A DNA stretch of 17,813 nucleotides from Acidimicrobiales bacterium (GTDB lineage Bacteria > Actinomycetota > Acidimicrobiia > Acidimicrobiales > Bog-793), in contig JASHRK010000294.1 in the NCBI GenBank assembly GCA_030037405.1, positions 1-17,813 on the forward strand. Reading direction: 5' to 3'. Both the position numbers and the translations under genes were made by a program. Below are positions 13,147-17,813 of the stretch, one piece after another. Position 1 is the first letter of the stretch. Each line of letters begins with the position of its first letter. The notes under the pieces are model-generated. The model saw only the letters and a list, made by a program, of their open reading frames with translations. It had not been told where the DNA came from and searched no databases.

Positions 13147-14844
13147 GTGCCGTCGTACCCCCGCACGCGCCGCCCGGGCCTCGCCCGCCGGCCACCCGAC
13201 CCGGGTGCCCAGCGCCCGAGCCTGCACGTGCGGGGCGCCACCATCGTCGACGGGACCGGGACCGACCCGTTCGTCGGAGACGTCCTCACCGACGAGCATG
13301 GGCTCATCGCCGGGGTCGGGCAGTCGCTCGACCCGCCGGGCGGCACCTGCGAGACATTGGAGGCACCCGGGCTCGTGCTGGCGCCCGGCTTCGTCGACCT
13401 CCACTCGCATTCGGACCTCTATACCCTCGTCCGGGAGGAGCCGGACGGCCCCCCGATCGGCGACTCGCCGAAGCTCGTGCAGGGTTGCACCACCCAGGTC
13501 TTCGGGCAGGACGGCATCTCGGCGGCCCCGGTGTCGGAAGAGGACCTCGACGACCACCGTGCCCTCCTCGCCGGGCTCGACGGGTCCATCCCGGCCGAAG
13601 CCTGGACGTGGCGCTCCTTCGGCGAGTACCTGGCGGCGGTACGGGCGAGCTCCGCCACCCGCTCGGTGCTGCTCGCCGGCCACGCCACGATCCGCCGTTT
13701 CGTCATGGGCGACGCCGCCAGGGAGCCGACCGCCGGCGAGCTCTCGGCCATGCAGGAGGCGCTTGCCACCGCCTTCGCCGAGGGGGCGGGCGGGTTCTCG
13801 ACCGGTCTCGTCTACGTGCCGGCCGCCTACGCCACGACCGACGAGCTGGCCGCCCTCTGCGAGGTCGTGGCCGCCCACCGGCTGCCCTTCTTCGTCCACG
13901 TCCGCTCCGAGAGCGACCTCGTGGTCGAGGCGAGCGAGGAGGTGATCTCGGTCGCGGAGCGGACCGGGTGCCATCTCCACTACAGCCACATCAAGGTGGC
14001 CGGGCAGGACAACTGGCCGAAGGCGAGGCGCGTCCTCGAGCTCATGAGCTCCGCCGCCCAAGCTGGCGTCGACCTCTCTGCCGACGTCCATCCCTATATC
14101 GCAGGCTCTACCTCCGCCCTCGTCCTATTGCCGCCCTGGGTGCAGGAGGGGGGTCACGCGGCGGCGATGGCACGTCTCCGCGATCCGGATGTCCGAGCCC
14201 GCATGCGGCGCCAGCTGATGGAGGACACGACGAGCTGGGACAACTGGTGGCGTTTCTCCTCTGGCTGGAAGGGGCTCAAGGTTGCCCGCTGCAGCCGCCG
14301 CGAGCTCGTCGGGAAGTCGTTCGCCGAGGTCATCTCCCGGGCCGGCGTTGCCGACCCGCTCTCCCAGGCGGGCTTCGACGCCGTCTTCGACCTCCTCGTC
14401 GGCGAGGAGCTGGCGATGTCGCTCGTCTCGTTCAACAACGTCGAGGAGAACGTCGCCTCCTTCCTCGCCCAGCCCTATACCTCTGTCGGCACCGACGCCG
14501 TCGTCGACCACGGCGGGCATCCCCATCCACGCCTGCACGGGACCTTCCCCCGCGTGCTCGGCCGTTTCGTGCGGGAGCTCGGCACCCTCGATCTCGTGGA
14601 GGCGGTGGGGAAGATGACCTCGCAAGCCGCCGCCGTCGTCGGCCTTGGCGGGCGCCTCGGCGAGATCCGGCCCGGGATGGCAGCAGACCTGGTCCTGTTC
14701 GACCCGGAGGAGGTGGCCGACCGCGCCACCTTCGAGGACCCCTTCCAGCTGCCGGTCGGCATCGAAGGGGTGTGGGTTGCCGGCCGGCGCCTCGTGGCAG
14801 GCGGCACCGTCGTCCCCGGTAGCAGCGTTCCCGCCGGCGGGTGA
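13147..14844 (+). CDS. N-acyl-D-amino-acid deacylase (D-aminoacylase) family amidohydrolase
   Basis: This 565-residue amidohydrolase belongs to the D-aminoacylase / N-acyl-D-glutamate deacylase family, which removes acyl groups from N-acylated D-amino acids. In order: VRGATIVDGTG (28-38), APGFVDLHSHSD with H86 and H88, QGCTTQVFGQDGISAAP (about 112-128), GGFSTGLVYVPAAYATTDEL, FVHVRSESD with H251, LHYSHIKVAGQDNW with H281, GTDAVVD with D450, then HPRLHGTFPRVLGRFVREL and the closing IRPGMAADLVLFDPEEVAD. The Zn-ligand Cys of the GNCG motif in classical D-aminoacylases is Asp in GQDG here, a variant I believe occurs in part of the family. The start is GTG 13147, near a -10-like box. GTG 13228, just before RGATIVDG, is an alternative giving 538 residues without the basic leader. 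In this locus the substrate could be an N-carbamoyl or N-formyl intermediate; that is inference. Confidence 0.8.
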   Translation: MPSYPRTRRPGLARRPPDPGAQRPSLHVRGATIVDGTGTDPFVGDVLTDEHGLIAGVGQSLDPPGGTCETLEAPGLVLAPGFVDLHSHSDLYTLVREEPDGPPIGDSPKLVQGCTTQVFGQDGISAAPVSEEDLDDHRALLAGLDGSIPAEAWTWRSFGEYLAAVRASSATRSVLLAGHATIRRFVMGDAAREPTAGELSAMQEALATAFAEGAGGFSTGLVYVPAAYATTDELAALCEVVAAHRLPFFVHVRSESDLVVEASEEVISVAERTGCHLHYSHIKVAGQDNWPKARRVLELMSSAAQAGVDLSADVHPYIAGSTSALVLLPPWVQEGGHAAAMARLRDPDVRARMRRQLMEDTTSWDNWWRFSSGWKGLKVARCSRRELVGKSFAEVISRAGVADPLSQAGFDAVFDLLVGEELAMSLVSFNNVEENVASFLAQPYTSVGTDAVVDHGGHPHPRLHGTFPRVLGRFVRELGTLDLVEAVGKMTSQAAAVVGLGGRLGEIRPGMAADLVLFDPEEVADRATFEDPFQLPVGIEGVWVAGRRLVAGGTVVPGSSVPAGG

Positions 14845-14852
14845 GGCCCGCC
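14836..14852. terminator. Hairpin between convergent genes, possible terminator
   Basis: GGCGGG-TGAGG-CCCGCC (stem 6 bp, loop 5) surrounds the stop codon of the D-aminoacylase gene and lies in front of the convergent hydantoinase gene's end. There is no T-run on either strand. It could stop either transcript weakly. Confidence 0.3.
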
Positions 14853-14867
14853 AGGCCGGCACGGCGC

Positions 14868-16310
14868 TCAGCGACCGTAGGGCGCTCTTGCCAGGTACTC
14901 TCCCCAGCCCGGCTCGCCGAGGAACTCGCCGTCTTCGACGACCACGCGGCCGCGGCTCAGCACGAGCTCGGGCCAGCCGGTGACAGTGACCTCCTCGTAG
15001 GGCGAGTGGTCGGTCGCCATGTGGAGCTTCGAGGCCGAGAGCGACTGGCGCCGCGCCCGGTCCCAGATGACGAGGTCGGCGTCAGAGCCGACCATGAGCG
15101 ACCCCTTGCGCGGGAAGAGGCCGAAGATCCGCGCCGGCATCTCGGCGCAGGTGCGCACCCAGTCCTCCAGGCTGAGCCGGCCGAGAGCGACGCCTTCGTG
15201 GACGAGCGCCATGCGTGTCTCGACACCGGGCAGGCCGCCCGGTACCTCGGTGAAATCGGCGGCGCCTTCCTCCCGCCGCCTCGTCCCCGCCCGCCGGTCC
15301 GCCCGCCAGAAGGGGCAGTGGTCCGTGCCGACCGTGCTGATCTCACCGGCGGCGAGCCCCTCCCAGAGCGCCTCACGGTCCCGGGGGCCACGTAACGGCG
15401 GCGAGCAGACGAAGTCCATGCCGTCTCGCCCCTCGACGCGGGAGCTCTCGAGGTAGAGGTACTGCGGGCAGGTCTCGGCGTGGAGGTCGGCGCCGCGGCT
15501 GCGAGCGGCGAGCGCGGCGACGAGAGCGTCGGCGGAGGAGAGGTGGACCACGAAGATGGGGGCGTCGGCGACCTCGGCGAGCGCAGCGGCCCGCGTGACC
15601 GCCTCCGCCTCCAGCACGGCGGGGCGGGTGGCGGCATGTGCCGCAACGCCCGTCCTCCCCTCGGAGAGGGCCTCGCGCTGGAGCTCGGCGATGCCACCCC
15701 CGTTCTCGCAGTGGAGGTTGACGAGCGCTCCGTGCCGTCTCGCATAGCGCATGAGCCGCAGCACGGCTGCGTCGTCGATCTGGAGGCGGTCGGGGTAGGC
15801 GAGGTAGAGCTTGAAAGAGGTGATGCCGGCGGAGACGGCCGTCTCTACCGTGCGCTCCTCCACGGCCTCGGGGAAGGTGAGGTGGAGCCCCCAGTCGACG
15901 GCCGCCTTGGCGGCGACTGCCTTCCAGGCCGACGCGGCCTCGAGAGGGTCCTCACCGCGGCGCACGGGCACGTAGTCGACGACCGTCGTCGTCCCCCCGA
16001 GCGCAGCCGCCCGCGTCCCGGTGAAGAAGTCGTCAGAGACCCGGATGGCCCCGACGGGCATCTCGAGATGGGTGTGGGCGTCGACGCCACCTGGGACCAC
16101 GAGCTTCCCCGTGGCGTCGTAGACGGCTTCGCCGGGGCGGGGACGCCCGAAAGAGGGCCCGTCCCCGGCGGTCTCGCCACCTCCCCCTCCGGCAGCAGGC
16201 TCGGAGGGGCCCGCCTCGTACACCTCGGCGATCCGACCGTCGCCCCCGACGCGCAAGTCGGCGCGGCGCGCCCCTGCGGCGTCCACGACCGTCCCGCCGA
16301 GGATGAGCAT
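14868..16310 (-). CDS. Dihydropyrimidinase / hydantoinase-family cyclic amidohydrolase
   Basis: This 480-residue cyclic amidohydrolase opens five- or six-membered ureide rings (hydantoins, dihydropyrimidines, possibly allantoin). Binuclear metal-site residues are H79 and H81 (GGVDAHTHLEMP), K167 as the carboxylated lysine in SFKLYLAYP, H200 (VNLHCENG), H256 (VVHLSSADA) and D330 (VGTDHCPF). Later motifs PGGLPGVETRMALV and GSDADLVIWD are typical of the HydA/dihydropyrimidinase branch. Residues about 34-60 form a Gly- and Pro-rich insertion (PAAGGGGGETAGDG) in the N-terminal beta-sandwich. The gene starts 4 bases after the PLP-enzyme stop without a good Shine-Dalgarno, so it is probably translated by coupling. 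A hydantoinase (YgeZ/HyuA) accompanies ygeW, ssnA and xdhD in E. coli. Lys-Leu-Tyr-Leu-Ala-Tyr favours dihydropyrimidinase over classical allantoinase, but an allantoin substrate cannot be excluded. Confidence 0.88.
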   Translation of the reverse strand: MLILGGTVVDAAGARRADLRVGGDGRIAEVYEAGPSEPAAGGGGGETAGDGPSFGRPRPGEAVYDATGKLVVPGGVDAHTHLEMPVGAIRVSDDFFTGTRAAALGGTTTVVDYVPVRRGEDPLEAASAWKAVAAKAAVDWGLHLTFPEAVEERTVETAVSAGITSFKLYLAYPDRLQIDDAAVLRLMRYARRHGALVNLHCENGGGIAELQREALSEGRTGVAAHAATRPAVLEAEAVTRAAALAEVADAPIFVVHLSSADALVAALAARSRGADLHAETCPQYLYLESSRVEGRDGMDFVCSPPLRGPRDREALWEGLAAGEISTVGTDHCPFWRADRRAGTRRREEGAADFTEVPGGLPGVETRMALVHEGVALGRLSLEDWVRTCAEMPARIFGLFPRKGSLMVGSDADLVIWDRARRQSLSASKLHMATDHSPYEEVTVTGWPELVLSRGRVVVEDGEFLGEPGWGEYLARAPYGR

Positions 16311-16314
16311 CGGG

Positions 16315-17669
<1,355 letters not shown>

Positions 17670-17673
<4 letters not shown>

Positions 17674-17813
17674 GGCGCCGCCAGCACCCCGGTGCGCTCG
17701 TTGAACTCCTGGATCATGGCGTCCCAGTCGCCGACGATCGTGCGCGTCTCCCGCCAGAAACGCTGCTCTCGCCGCTCCTCGAACTCCTCGACGCTCACGC
17801 CCTGCTGCTCGAC
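17670..17813 (-). CDS. Unrecognised protein, C-terminal 47 residues (runs off the right edge)
   Basis: An open frame enters from the right edge and ends at a TGA overlapping the PLP-enzyme start (ATGA). It reads VEQQGVSVEEFEERREQRFW, continues RETRTIVGDWDAMIQEFNER and closes TGVLAAP. It is strongly charged, probably helical, and has typical codon use for this locus, so it is very likely the real upstream gene of the operon. I do not recognise the family from this tail. By position it should be part of the same catabolic unit. Confidence 0.6.

Overview
The window is a GC-rich stretch (coding third positions almost all G or C, frequent GTG starts, ATGA/GTGA gene overlaps, short or absent leaders). 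This suits an actinobacterium-like genome; I cannot name the genus. No rRNA, tRNA, insertion sequence or CRISPR array was seen. Nearly all of it is coding, and almost every gene belongs to purine or hydantoin-type ring catabolism.

Layout. (1) Positions 1-174, minus strand: the 5' end of an SsnA-family amidohydrolase, divergent from a long plus-strand array. (2) Positions 262-11103, plus strand: ygfM-like FAD subunit, xdhD-like fused molybdenum protein whose N-terminal [2Fe-2S] domain has lost every cluster cysteine, an NCS1 purine/allantoin-type permease, adenine deaminase, and a canonical three-subunit xanthine dehydrogenase (pucC FAD, pucE 2x[2Fe-2S], pucD molybdopterin). Most junctions overlap or are a few bases apart. 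(3) Positions 11090-13030, minus strand: two different carbamoyltransferases in tandem, an ATCase-like one that lacks the aspartate-reading residues and a YgeW-type one. (4) A 116-bp divergent control region with two palindromes and a probable leaderless promoter. (5) Positions 13147-14844, plus strand: a D-aminoacylase-family amidohydrolase. (6) Positions 14868-17813, minus strand: a dihydropyrimidinase/hydantoinase, a threonine-synthase-like PLP enzyme, and the C-terminus of an unrecognised protein.

How the genes may work together (inference). Purine bases enter through the NCS1 permease. Adenine is deaminated to hypoxanthine, and the Puc complex oxidises hypoxanthine and xanthine to urate. 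The ssnA, ygfM, xdhD, ygeW, hydantoinase and PLP-enzyme set resembles the E. coli ygeW-xdhD region and the anaerobic urate-degradation gene sets described in gut bacteria. The two carbamoyltransferases suggest that ureido groups are removed phosphorolytically as carbamoyl phosphate, possibly from allantoate and from oxalurate or a related compound. The most interesting candidate here is therefore a carbamoyl-phosphate-yielding purine ring-degradation route. No uricase, carbamate kinase or regulator gene lies in the window. A 10-bp sequence (CCTAGGGCCG) occurs in both divergent control regions and may be a common operator half.
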